A DNA stretch of 64,000 nt from Paracoccaceae bacterium (GCA_024742575.1 JANSYF010000007.1:1-64000), one strand, 5' to 3'. Shown: positions 45,592 to 54,675, counted from the stretch's first letter. A program made the numbers and translations. The notes: a model not told the origin generated them from the letters alone.

Positions 45592-47406
45592 ATGCCCGCT
45601 GATACGACAACCGACGCCGAAATGGCTGCCAACGAACGCCGTTCCGGATTGCGTACGATCCGCAAGGTCGGGCCGTATCTGTGGCCGGACCACAAGCCTT
45701 GGGTTAAGCGTCGTGTTGTGATTGCTCTGGTCAGCCTTGTGCTGGCCAAGGTCGTCAACATGCTGGCGCCGCTGTTTTTCGGCAAGGCTGTAGATGCACT
45801 GTCGGGGCAAGCCTCTGATCTGGTTCTTGGCGGTGTAGGTCTGACACTCGCCTATGGTGTTGCCCGTTTGATGAATGTCGGTTTTCAGCAATTGCGCGAC
45901 GGCGTCTTTGCGCGTGTCGGCCAACGTGCCTTGAGATCGCTTGCTTTGGAAACCTTCACCCATATTCACCGCCTGTCGATGCGATACCACATCACGCGCA
46001 AGACTGGTGGGCTAAGCCGCATCATCGAACGCGGGGTCAAAGGCGTCGACTTTCTTTTGCGGTTCATGCTGTTCAGCGTGGGGCCGCTGATCCTTGAATT
46101 ACTGCTGGTTTCGCTTGTTCTGCTTTGGCTGTTGGATGTCCGTTATATGGCCGTCGTTCTGGTCACCATCGGTATTTACGTCTGGTTCACCTTCAAGGTC
46201 ACAGAATGGCGTGTCCGTCTGCGCCGCGAAATGAACGAACAGGATACCGACGCGAACCAAAAGGCGATCGATAGTCTGCTTAACTTTGAAACGGTCAAAT
46301 ATTTTGGCGCGGAATCCCGCGAAGCGGCCCGGTATGACCGCTCGATGGAGGCGTACGAGGGCGCGGCGATCAAGACTGCAACATCGCTGGCCATGCTGAA
46401 TTTTGGGCAAAGCGTGATCATCACGGCTGGACTCGTTGCGGTGATGGTGATGGCGGCGTTTGGCGTGCAAGCCGGCACGATCACTGTCGGAGATTTTGTC
46501 ATCGTCAATGCATACATGATCCAGATCACCATGCCGCTGAACTTCCTTGGAACAGTGTACCGCGAAATCCGTCAGGCGCTGGTCGACATGGGTGAAATGT
46601 TCGATCTTCTAGAACAGCCGCAAGAAGTATCAGATAAACCCGGCGCGCCGGGTGTTCAGGTCTCGCAGGGGGCGGTCCGGTTCGAGAATGTGAAATTCGG
46701 CTACGATCCTGCGCGCCCGATTTTGAAAGGCGTATCACTCAACGTGCGTTCAGGTGAAAACGTGGCTTTGGTTGGCCCATCAGGATCGGGCAAATCCACC
46801 ATCGGCCGCCTGCTGTTCCGGTTCTATGATGTGGTGGACGGATCCGTGAAAATCGATGGACAGGATGTGCGGGACGTGACTCAGGACAGTCTGCACGACG
46901 CGATCGGGGTCGTGCCGCAGGACACAGTGCTGTTCAACGACACAATCCGCTATAACATCGCCTATGGGCGCGCTGGTGCAACCGAGGAAGACATCATCGG
47001 GGCAGCCCGTGCCGCACAGATCCACGACTTCATTCTGTCCTTGCCCGAAGGCTATGACACGATGGTTGGCGAACGTGGGTTAAAACTGTCCGGAGGGGAA
47101 AAGCAGCGTGTCGGTATCGCGCGTACATTGCTCAAGAACCCACCAATCCTGATCCTCGATGAGGCGACATCGGCGCTTGATTCCGAAACAGAGGCGTCGA
47201 TTCAAGGCGCACTCAAACTGGCCAGCGAAGGCCGCACTGTCATCACCATTGCCCACCGCCTGTCTACAATCGCCGATGCGGACCGGATCGTCGTTCTGGA
47301 AAACGGTGAGGTGGTCGAAGAAGGTACACATGACAGCCTCTTGGCGTCTCATGGGCGGTACGCGGCCTTGTGGAATCGCCAAATGCAAGAGGAAGCGGCA
47401 GCTTGA
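45592..47406 (+). CDS. Atm1/HMT1-type ABC transporter (ABCB7-like half-transporter)
   Basis: 604 residues: six membrane helices (about 40-330) fused to an NBD. Walker A GPSGSGKST at 395-403, signature LSGGEKQR and ILILDEATSALD are intact. NFETVKYFGAE and LNFLGTVYREIRQ are diagnostic of the Atm1 group, which exports glutathione-linked sulfur or metal conjugates. The protein acts as a homodimer. It is 99 nt upstream of the exosortase gene on the same strand; co-transcription is possible but functional linkage is not implied. Confidence 0.9.
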   Translation: MPADTTTDAEMAANERRSGLRTIRKVGPYLWPDHKPWVKRRVVIALVSLVLAKVVNMLAPLFFGKAVDALSGQASDLVLGGVGLTLAYGVARLMNVGFQQLRDGVFARVGQRALRSLALETFTHIHRLSMRYHITRKTGGLSRIIERGVKGVDFLLRFMLFSVGPLILELLLVSLVLLWLLDVRYMAVVLVTIGIYVWFTFKVTEWRVRLRREMNEQDTDANQKAIDSLLNFETVKYFGAESREAARYDRSMEAYEGAAIKTATSLAMLNFGQSVIITAGLVAVMVMAAFGVQAGTITVGDFVIVNAYMIQITMPLNFLGTVYREIRQALVDMGEMFDLLEQPQEVSDKPGAPGVQVSQGAVRFENVKFGYDPARPILKGVSLNVRSGENVALVGPSGSGKSTIGRLLFRFYDVVDGSVKIDGQDVRDVTQDSLHDAIGVVPQDTVLFNDTIRYNIAYGRAGATEEDIIGAARAAQIHDFILSLPEGYDTMVGERGLKLSGGEKQRVGIARTLLKNPPILILDEATSALDSETEASIQGALKLASEGRTVITIAHRLSTIADADRIVVLENGEVVEEGTHDSLLASHGRYAALWNRQMQEEAAA

Positions 47407-47505
47407 CCATCAAGTTGCTGCGAATAACCACATCAAGGCCACAAAACGGCCCATTGAAAAGATCAAGACTTACGCCGTTAATAAGCTGAAGAGCACAGAG
47501 TAACG

Positions 47506-49083
47506 ATGTCCCGATTGGTCTTTTCACAACTTCTACTGCTGATTGAGGCGATCGCCATTGTTGCGCTTTACCAAGTGTTCAGCAATTTCGAGTGCCGTCA
47601 GACAGATCTCTTTCTTTTGTGCCGTGGAATTCGACTGGGCATGGTGCTGGGTCTTTGTCTGGCTGCCGGGTTCGCTTTGTTGTTGTTTTTTCAGCCGTCA
47701 TTGCGGGACGGTCTGCTGAAAAAGTCTGCTACAGCCAGTGGCTCTTCGCGTCGCTGGGGTGTCCTGCACCTTGCAGGCCTTGCTTTGATCGCGGCACCAA
47801 CGCTGATCCTGTCGCAAGGCCAATTGGTCGAATTTGCACCGTTTTTCCTGTCGGCTTTGGCCGCTGGTGGGATTGCTGCGCTAACCGGAGCAGCGCTGTG
47901 GCTGATGCCTGCTGCATCTTGGCGCGATCTGTTCAATGATCATGCCCGGCTTCTGCTTCCGACGATTGCAATTTCGCTGCTGATTCCGTCCTTGGCATGG
48001 GCAATCAGTTTGGCTTGGAATTGGTTCGACGCTCTTCAACTCGCGACATTCTACAGCGTTGCGATAGTTCTTGCGATCTTGGGCAACGATGTGTTCGTCA
48101 ATCTTGAACGTGAAACAATTGGGATTGTGGACTTCTATGTCGAAGTGGCTGAATCCTGTTCTGGCATCGAAGGTCTTGCTCTAACCACAGCGTTCATGGC
48201 GATCTATGCGCTCATGATGAAGGACGACCTGCGTATGGGGCGGTTCTGGCTGATTGTGTGGCCCGCTGCACTGGTCCTCAGCTTTGTTCTGAACGTTGTT
48301 CGCATCAGCGTGCTGATCTTGATTGGGGCCTTTGCCTCTCCTGACTTGGCGGTCAATGGGTTCCACAGTTTTGCTGGTTGGCTGTCTTTCACGCTTCTGG
48401 CACTGCTCATCCTGACAATCGTAAACGTGCTGCCGGGACTGAGCAAAAGACCAAAGGTCGCCCAGAAAGTGGCGGTCGCCCCTTTGACCGAGGATAAGGC
48501 TGCCGCCTTCATCGTACCTTTTCTTGCTTTCATGCTGTCAGGGCTGTTCGTCAACACGTTCTCGCAAACCCCAGAAGTTTGGTACGGCATTCAAGTTGCA
48601 GCAATGGCTTTTGCCTTGTGGGTTTTCCGCAAGCCAGTTTTGGCCTTGAGCAAAGACATTGATCTGATCGCTATCGGTGCGGGTGTTGTGATTGCTTTGG
48701 GCTGGATCGTTACAGCGCAACCCTCCGCGCCTTTTGCATCGTTGACCGAGTTTGGCACGTTTGCATTGGCTGCCTGGGTTGTGCTGCGGGTGCTTGGCAC
48801 TGCGCTTTTCGTGCCGATTGTCGAAGAACTGTTTTTCCGTGGCTACCTGTTCAGCTTGATTGACAATGGCAGCCCGGTGCGTCGCGCACTTGCAATCGCC
48901 GTAACCACTGTTGGATTTGCCGCTTTGCATTCAAGGCCGATTGCAGCTGCACTGGCTGGCATCATCTTCGCGCTAATCATGCTCCGGCGGGGCAGGGTGT
49001 TTGATGCGATTATCGCCCATGCTGTGGCCAACGCACTTATTGCCGCGGCTGCAGTTGCGACTGGGCAATGGTCTTTGATCTAA
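47506..49083 (+). CDS. xrtE: Exosortase E fused to a CPBP (CAAX-type) protease, VPEID-CTERM system
   Basis: 525 residues, almost entirely membrane helices. The exosortase half (to about 310) has the three signature residues: Cys218 (AESCSGIEGL), Arg266 (LNVVRISVL) and His287 (FHSFAGW). The C-terminal half (from about 335) is a CPBP intramembrane protease: Glu440-Glu441 and Arg445 (VEELFFRGYL), His475 (AALHS), and His505/Asn509 (AHAVANA). This fusion is the hallmark of the exosortase E/protease family. Exosortases recognise C-terminal sorting signals, cut and presumably transfer the protein. The matching substrate lies convergent, 58 nt downstream. Confidence 0.93.
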   Translation: MSRLVFSQLLLLIEAIAIVALYQVFSNFECRQTDLFLLCRGIRLGMVLGLCLAAGFALLLFFQPSLRDGLLKKSATASGSSRRWGVLHLAGLALIAAPTLILSQGQLVEFAPFFLSALAAGGIAALTGAALWLMPAASWRDLFNDHARLLLPTIAISLLIPSLAWAISLAWNWFDALQLATFYSVAIVLAILGNDVFVNLERETIGIVDFYVEVAESCSGIEGLALTTAFMAIYALMMKDDLRMGRFWLIVWPAALVLSFVLNVVRISVLILIGAFASPDLAVNGFHSFAGWLSFTLLALLILTIVNVLPGLSKRPKVAQKVAVAPLTEDKAAAFIVPFLAFMLSGLFVNTFSQTPEVWYGIQVAAMAFALWVFRKPVLALSKDIDLIAIGAGVVIALGWIVTAQPSAPFASLTEFGTFALAAWVVLRVLGTALFVPIVEELFFRGYLFSLIDNGSPVRRALAIAVTTVGFAALHSRPIAAALAGIIFALIMLRRGRVFDAIIAHAVANALIAAAAVATGQWSLI

Positions 49084-49090
49084 TGGCATA

Positions 49091-49122
49091 AAAAAAGCAT
49101 CCGACGCGGACGTCGGATGCTT
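49091..49122 (-). terminator. Terminator shared by xrtE and the VPEID-CTERM gene
   Basis: AAGCATCCGACG/CGTCGGATGCTT, a perfect 12-bp stem with a CGGA loop. On the minus strand it runs into seven T residues, so it terminates the small substrate gene; it can also slow xrtE transcription. Confidence 0.88.
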
Positions 49123-49141
49123 ATGTTCGTTGGGGTTCCAT

Positions 49142-49300
49142 TTAAGCGCGGTTGCGCCGACGGACTTCCCAAGCCAACAGCATTGCAGCAGCAACAACGG
49201 CCAAAGCCAGTGCACCACTGCTCGCGTCGATTTCCGGAACAGAAGAAGCTGTAGGTGTGCTTCCACCGCCGAAAAAGATACGCCAGCTATCCCACCACAT
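49142..49300 (-). CDS. VPEID-CTERM sorting-domain protein, exosortase E substrate
   Basis: 52 residues. The start at 49300 is set by a perfect AGGAGGT 6 nt upstream; a longer frame from 49357 has none. Layout: a 19-residue aromatic/Gly passenger (MWWDSWRIFFGGG, then STPTASS), the sorting motif VPEID at 21-25, a membrane helix (about 30-46) and a basic tail EVRRRNRA. Short motif, helix and Arg tail are the three parts of an exosortase signal. There is no N-terminal signal peptide, so the helix must insert with the N-terminus outside. It is the only such protein in the window. Confidence 0.92.
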   Translation of the reverse strand: MWWDSWRIFFGGGSTPTASSVPEIDASSGALALAVVAAAMLLAWEVRRRNRA

Positions 49301-49328
49301 AAAAAACCTCCTATATAGCAGCGCCCCC

Positions 49329-49357
49329 TGCATACACAGAATTGCCACATTCTCCAA
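49329..49357 (-). promoter_or_regulatory. Candidate promoter of the VPEID-CTERM gene
   Basis: On the minus strand, TTGGAG (49352-49357) and TATGCA (49329-49334) are 17 nt apart, predicting a short leader of about 25 nt before the strong ribosome-binding site. Confidence 0.45.
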
Positions 49358-49442
49358 GTGCGAAGCGGTTTGCGTTCACATATGCGCAACAATCATAAAT
49401 TTTGACTAAAATAGAAAAATCGCTCTCAACAAAGCTGCCTTA

Positions 49443-52400
49443 TTATTCAGCAGCACGTATCGGTGGTGTGCCATCATTTGCGTGCGATCGCTGCAAAACA
49501 CGCTTGAGATCCTCAAGCGCGGGCGCGCCGGACGTTCCTTCTTCGTAATCTGGCTCTGGACGTGATTCGGCATCATCCCAAAGAATCGTCGGGGATTTCA
49601 GCTTGCGCGCTGCCCGTTGCAGTGCCCAGTCACGACCAGCACGGCTCGCGCTGCCACCGCCCAAACGGGCAAGCAAGCGGAAGAACCAAAGCGCATACGT
49701 TGTAAACCAAACCCGCGCGGCCAGCATCGAAGGGGTAAAGACCAGCGTCAGAACTGTTGCGATGCCAAGGCCAAAGACGACCGCGGTCGCAAGCTGCTTC
49801 CACCAAAGCGCAGTTGGGCTGTCGATCGAATAACCGCCGCCAAAGAAATCAAGGCTGAGGCCAAACATCATCGGCGCAAGGCCCGCCATAGTTGTGATCG
49901 TGGTCAAAAGGACCGGGCGGATACGATCCTCAGCGGTGCGCACAATCGCCTCGATCCGGGGCATGTAGCGCGAGTATTCTTGGTAGGTGTCGATCAACAC
50001 GATGTTGTTGTTCACCACGATCCCCGCCAAAGCAACGATTCCTGTTCCGGTCATGATGATGCTGAAGGTTTGATCCATCACCAGCATCCCAATCAATACA
50101 CCCGCCGTGGACAGGACCACGGCGAGCAACACAAGAACGGCGTTATAGAAACTGTTGAATTGCGCGAGCAGGATTATGAACATCAGCCCAAGCGCCGCGC
50201 CAAAGGCGCTGCCAAGGAAAGCCTGGCTTTCCGCCTGTTCTTCCTGATCGCCGGTCCATTCCCAGTCGATGCCGGGCAGGGGGCTGGTTTCCAGCCACGT
50301 CGTCAATTCCTCAATGCGTTCATTGGCGTTCACCGGAACCACCCGCGCCCCGTCCTCCAACGCGGTTGTGACTTCGGGTACGCTGATCGACGGGCTTTGG
50401 AACAACTCATATTGTGTGCCATTGGGACCTTCGATAGGGCCGCCCGCGCGTTCTTTAAGTGTGGCCAACGTCGTTGGTCCATCTGCGCCATCGGTTACCA
50501 GCTTGAACAACCCCGGCAACACATCCGCCTTAACGTCGAAATACCGTTTTTGATCGACGCGATTGATCTCGGAAAGCTTGGCCACAGGTTTGCGCGTGAT
50601 GAAGTTGGACAACGGGATAAGTCCGTCTGCAGTCCGAACCCGCAACGTGTCCAGCGTGGATAGGAACCGATCCTCTTGCGGGAGACGTACACGGATTTCG
50701 ATCTCTTCGTCTGAACTGTCGACCCGCATCGTGTCCAATAGAATGCCGCGCGTCACCAATTGCACCATCGCACCGACCACGGCCACGTTCGCGCCGTAAC
50801 GCCCGGCTTTTTCAACGTCCACATCAATCTGCCAATCGATGCCGGGAAGGGGCAGGGTGTCTTCAATGAGTGTCAGGCCGGGGGTTGCCTCGAACTGTTC
50901 GCGCGCTGTTGCGGTCGACGCCAAAAGGTCATCCCAGTCATCGGCTTTCAGCCGCAGGTGTACGGGTTTGCCACTTGCAGGTCCGCGGTTTTGCGACAGG
51001 ATTTCGATCTCGACGCCGGGGATGACCTTTAACTGTTCGGTCAATTCTTCAATCACGATGTCGCCGTCCAGATCGGGGCGATCCGCGCGATCTTCCCACG
51101 GGATCGTTTCCAACTGCACTTGGCCGACGGTATCCTTGGGTACGGCTGCACCGCTTGCATCGGTGTTCAAGCCACCTGCTCCGGCAAAGGAAAACGCGTT
51201 TTTCACGCCGGGATGCGCAAGCACGATTTCTTCGGCCCGCATCACCAATGCGTCTTTTTCCTCAAGGCTTAGGTTGCCGCGAGCGCGCACATAGACAATC
51301 GCCTGTTCCGGTTCAGATTCGACAAAGAATTCGACGCCGTTGTTGTTTTCGCCAAAGTAGGTGAAGACGCTGAACACAAAGGCCAGAACAGCTGCGCCAG
51401 CAACGATCGGCATGATCGGATTGCCGGCAATGAACTTGATAAAGTATCCGAACACGGTTCGCCGACGACGGCCTTCAACCCGCTTGCGTGTCCATTTGAT
51501 CGACGCCGCGTCCAACACGATGGACGCCAGAACGGATCCCAAAAGGAACAGCACGATCCCCGGTATATGCGCCCCAACACCATCTGCAATCGGCGGAAAC
51601 AGGAAGCCGGGATCGAGCAACATCAGCGCACCGATGAACAACATCCCTAACACAACAGGCACCAATGCCGCACGCACCAACCACGAAGTGCGGGCGCGCA
51701 ATCCTTGCGATGCGTGATCCAGCATCCGCGAAAACCGGCCTGTGACGCCACCCATAACGGGCAGGTATATCAGAGCCACCACCAAGGAGGCGGACAGAAC
51801 AAAGATTAGGGTAACTGGCAACATCCCCATGAATTCCCCGGGGACACCGGGCCAAAACAGCATCGGCAAAAAGGCGCAAAGCGTCGTCGCGGTAGAACTG
51901 ACAACAGGCCAGAACATGCGTTTGGCCGCTTCGACATAGGCGTGCATCGGGCCGGACCCTTCGCTGATGCGTTTGTCAGCATATTCGACCACAACAATGG
52001 CCCCATCAACGAGCATCCCAACAGCCAGGATCAAACCGAACATCACGATGTTCGAAATGCTGACGCCCATGATCGACAGGAACACGAAACACAAAAGGAA
52101 TGATGTGGGAATAGCGAACCCGACAAGCAAAGCGGCTCGAAGGCCAAGCGCTGCAAGAACCACGATCATAACAAGCGCAATCGCCGTAAGGACCGAACCT
52201 TCAAGCTGTTTGACCATGCTATCCACGATGCGGGATTGGTCATTCGATGTACCCACGGTCACAGCAGCTTGCAATTCAGGCGGCCAATTTGCCTCGGCGG
52301 CGGCGACTTCTGCCTTCACCGCGTCTGCCGTGTCGATAAGGTTGAAACCCTTGCGCTTGACCACTTGCAGCGCCAACGTCTTTTCACCGTTGAACCGCGC

Positions 52401-53210
52401 GGTGCCTTCGCGGTCCTCAAACGTTAGATTAATTGTCGCCAGATCTCCAAGCGTGACGACGCGGTCGCCGTTCACCTTGACCGGTAGGTCATATACGTCG
52501 CGCTGATCGTCAAAGCTCGACGGGATTTTGACTGCAAAACTGCCTTGATCGCTGCGCAACTCACCAGCGGCGATCAACTGGTTGTTGTTTTGTACCACGT
52601 TGATCAGTTCGGTCGCCGTGACGTTGTAACTCTCCAGCTTGAGAGGGTCTATCACCACCTCAAGCATCTCGTCGCGATTGCCCGCAATCCCCGCTTCAAG
52701 CACGGAATCTAGTGATTCAAGGCGGTCCTGCAAATCCTTGGCCACCCGCGCCATAGTGCGTTCCGGAACTGGCCCGGTCAGGTTCACGATGACGATCGGG
52801 AATTCGGAAAAGTTGATTTCGGTGATAGAGTATTGTTCTGCGCCAGCGGGAAACTTGGATTGCGCCTTGTTCATCGCGTCGCGCACATCGGCCATCACTT
52901 GGGTCTTGTCCCAGCCGAATTCGAATTCGAGTGCGACTCCAGCATAACCTTCGGCAGCGGTCCCCGACAGACTTTTTAGCCCGTCCAGATCCGCCAATTC
53001 CGTTTCCATTGGCTTGACCAGCAGTGTTTCGCTGTCTGCAGCGGAGATGCCGGGGAATACCGTTGACACAAAGAGGGCGGGTATCTCGATGTCCGGTTCG
53101 CCCTCTTTTGGCAGGCCGATATAAGAGTAGGTTCCAATGGCCAAAGACAGCGCAATAAAGGCCAACACCATGCGGGCGCGTTCGGCGGCCCAGTCTACGA
53201 TCCCGGTCAT
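49443..53210 (-). CDS. RND efflux permease with an enlarged central membrane linker
   Basis: 1255 residues, about 200 more than AcrB. It has the two-fold RND layout with TM1 near 15-31, TM2-6 at about 340-487 and TM7 near 599-620. Between TM6 and TM7 are two additional hydrophobic segments (about 510-533 and 549-567) not found in AcrB. TM4 has LVDGAIVVVE (Asp402, then Gly where AcrB has a second Asp); TM10 has GIVVNNNIVLID with Asn1067 at the position of the AcrB relay Lys. A hydrophilic tail of about 70 residues ends it. The adaptor gene overlaps by 4 nt. Substrate unknown. Confidence 0.9.
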   Translation of the reverse strand: MTGIVDWAAERARMVLAFIALSLAIGTYSYIGLPKEGEPDIEIPALFVSTVFPGISAADSETLLVKPMETELADLDGLKSLSGTAAEGYAGVALEFEFGWDKTQVMADVRDAMNKAQSKFPAGAEQYSITEINFSEFPIVIVNLTGPVPERTMARVAKDLQDRLESLDSVLEAGIAGNRDEMLEVVIDPLKLESYNVTATELINVVQNNNQLIAAGELRSDQGSFAVKIPSSFDDQRDVYDLPVKVNGDRVVTLGDLATINLTFEDREGTARFNGEKTLALQVVKRKGFNLIDTADAVKAEVAAAEANWPPELQAAVTVGTSNDQSRIVDSMVKQLEGSVLTAIALVMIVVLAALGLRAALLVGFAIPTSFLLCFVFLSIMGVSISNIVMFGLILAVGMLVDGAIVVVEYADKRISEGSGPMHAYVEAAKRMFWPVVSSTATTLCAFLPMLFWPGVPGEFMGMLPVTLIFVLSASLVVALIYLPVMGGVTGRFSRMLDHASQGLRARTSWLVRAALVPVVLGMLFIGALMLLDPGFLFPPIADGVGAHIPGIVLFLLGSVLASIVLDAASIKWTRKRVEGRRRRTVFGYFIKFIAGNPIMPIVAGAAVLAFVFSVFTYFGENNNGVEFFVESEPEQAIVYVRARGNLSLEEKDALVMRAEEIVLAHPGVKNAFSFAGAGGLNTDASGAAVPKDTVGQVQLETIPWEDRADRPDLDGDIVIEELTEQLKVIPGVEIEILSQNRGPASGKPVHLRLKADDWDDLLASTATAREQFEATPGLTLIEDTLPLPGIDWQIDVDVEKAGRYGANVAVVGAMVQLVTRGILLDTMRVDSSDEEIEIRVRLPQEDRFLSTLDTLRVRTADGLIPLSNFITRKPVAKLSEINRVDQKRYFDVKADVLPGLFKLVTDGADGPTTLATLKERAGGPIEGPNGTQYELFQSPSISVPEVTTALEDGARVVPVNANERIEELTTWLETSPLPGIDWEWTGDQEEQAESQAFLGSAFGAALGLMFIILLAQFNSFYNAVLVLLAVVLSTAGVLIGMLVMDQTFSIIMTGTGIVALAGIVVNNNIVLIDTYQEYSRYMPRIEAIVRTAEDRIRPVLLTTITTMAGLAPMMFGLSLDFFGGGYSIDSPTALWWKQLATAVVFGLGIATVLTLVFTPSMLAARVWFTTYALWFFRLLARLGGGSASRAGRDWALQRAARKLKSPTILWDDAESRPEPDYEEGTSGAPALEDLKRVLQRSHANDGTPPIRAAE

Positions 53211-54511
53211 TGGATGACCTCTTCAAAACTGGGGGCCACAGGAACCCCGTCTGTGACGAACTCTTGTCCTACTGTGATGACATCTGCCGTGTCCGGCAAA
53301 CCTGTTAGGTAAATGCCCTCTGGTGCATCACGCAAAACACGAACGGGCACAAATTGTGCTGTGCTATCAGCGTCGATTATCCGCACGCCCAAAGTTCCCT
53401 CGTCATTAAGTGTCAGCGAAGACGATGCCAACACATGCGCCATGACCCCTTGAGATTGGATCAGGATTTCCGCTGTCTGCCCGTCGCGGATAGACAAGTC
53501 TGCGTTCGGTACGGTCAACTCAACGCGGAAAGTGCGTGTGGTCGGGTCTGCTGACCGAGACAGAAAGGTCACGCGCGCTTGCACATCACGGACACCATTG
53601 ATCCGGGCACCGGCCATCGCGCCAACTTCCACACTGTTGATTTCAGTTTCGGGTACAAAACCCACCACTTTGATCGGATCAAGCTGGATCACCGTGGCAC
53701 ACAGTCCGCCGGGTTGCAGTAAACTGCCAAGTTCGGCTGTATCTGTTTCAAGAACACCCGCAAACGGAGCTGAGATTTCCAAACGATCAATTTCTGTCTG
53801 TGCGCGAGTCACAGTCGCCTGCGCGCTCTCAATGCTGGCTGTCAGGCCGTCTAATCCGGCTTCTGCCGCCTTGAGGCCCGCCTCTGCGGTGGTGATCGCA
53901 GCCTGCGCACTTTGTACCAAGGCTTCGGTATTGGCGACACGTGTCTGGCTGGCAAACCCGTCTTGGCTCAGGCGTTCTGCGGCGGTGGCATTGATACGGG
54001 CTTCTTCAAGCCGTGCCTCGGCCTCGGAAACTCGCGCTTTTGCTTCGGGAATACGCGCCTCGATCTCGGGGCGGCGCGACACGGCTTCGGCCAGCCGGGC
54101 TTCGGCTTCAGCCAAGGCAGCTTGCCGCGTTCCCGGATCGACCGAGCACAGCAATTGATTTTCCTGAACAAACGCGCCTTTGCGCAGCGGCGGTGAAATG
54201 ATCTTGCCGCTCACTTCGGACACCACCGACACTTGCCGTGACGCTTCGGTTTCGCCGCGCAGCCGGACCTGTGTTCCAACTTCTTGTGCCACGGATCGCT
54301 TAGCCAACACGCGCACCACGCCATCGGCGACAGGCTCTACCTCAGGCGCTGTCACAGGCTGTGGGTCTTCGGCAACTGTTTGGACAGGCGCGGCAGGTTC
54401 TTCGCGCGGGCTAAGGCCGCTAATGAAATCAAAAAAACGTTCCCGCTCAATGACCAATCCAAAAAGGACGACAGCAACCAAACAGGCGGTGATAAATGGA
54501 ACTATGCGCAT
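53207..54511 (-). CDS. RND efflux periplasmic adaptor (HlyD/AcrA family)
   Basis: 434 residues from ATG 54511, with CAGGG upstream; a TTG at 54556 is in frame but unlikely. A single N-terminal helix (about 4-21) anchors it. The lipoyl/barrel halves (VVSEVSGKII, SAPFAGVLETD) flank a long Ala/Glu/Arg coiled-coil hairpin (about 145-260), then a beta-barrel and membrane-proximal domain. It joins the permease to an outer-membrane channel, which is not encoded here. Confidence 0.9.
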   Translation of the reverse strand: MRIVPFITACLVAVVLFGLVIERERFFDFISGLSPREEPAAPVQTVAEDPQPVTAPEVEPVADGVVRVLAKRSVAQEVGTQVRLRGETEASRQVSVVSEVSGKIISPPLRKGAFVQENQLLCSVDPGTRQAALAEAEARLAEAVSRRPEIEARIPEAKARVSEAEARLEEARINATAAERLSQDGFASQTRVANTEALVQSAQAAITTAEAGLKAAEAGLDGLTASIESAQATVTRAQTEIDRLEISAPFAGVLETDTAELGSLLQPGGLCATVIQLDPIKVVGFVPETEINSVEVGAMAGARINGVRDVQARVTFLSRSADPTTRTFRVELTVPNADLSIRDGQTAEILIQSQGVMAHVLASSSLTLNDEGTLGVRIIDADSTAQFVPVRVLRDAPEGIYLTGLPDTADVITVGQEFVTDGVPVAPSFEEVIQ

Positions 54512-54608
54512 CAAACGAACCCTGTGCCTGCTGGTCTGCTTTTGAACGGGTGCCAATATCCCGCTGGACTGTTGCCGACCCCGAACGTGTTTACGAACAG
54601 GAATACGG

Positions 54609-54629
54609 TGAACTAATCAGTTTAGATTA
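54609..54629. promoter_or_regulatory. Operator-like site 1 at the RND promoter
   Basis: TGAACTAATCAGTTTAG, containing the dyad AACT-GATT-AGTT on the other strand, overlaps the -10 box and start point. Its near-copy lies 46 bp away. The AAC...GTT symmetry is like sites bound by TetR/AcrR-type repressors of efflux pumps; a repressor here would block RNA polymerase. Confidence 0.6.
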
Positions 54630-54652
54630 AAGTCGCGGCCGATTTTTTTCAA
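54624..54652 (-). promoter_or_regulatory. Promoter of the RND adaptor-permease operon
   Basis: On the minus strand, TTGAAA (54647-54652) and TAATCT (54624-54629) are exactly 17 nt apart, a strong vegetative promoter about 115 nt upstream of the adaptor start. Confidence 0.75.
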
Positions 54653-54654
54653 GA

Positions 54655-54675
54655 TGAACCAATCAGTTTAGTTGA
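54655..54675. promoter_or_regulatory. Operator-like site 2 at the RND promoter
   Basis: TGAACCAATCAGTTTAG differs from site 1 at one position of 17 and lies immediately upstream of the -35 box. The remaining stretch 54676-54852, up to the next gene, holds only the other strand's promoter region; I see no further gene or repeat in it. Confidence 0.6.
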
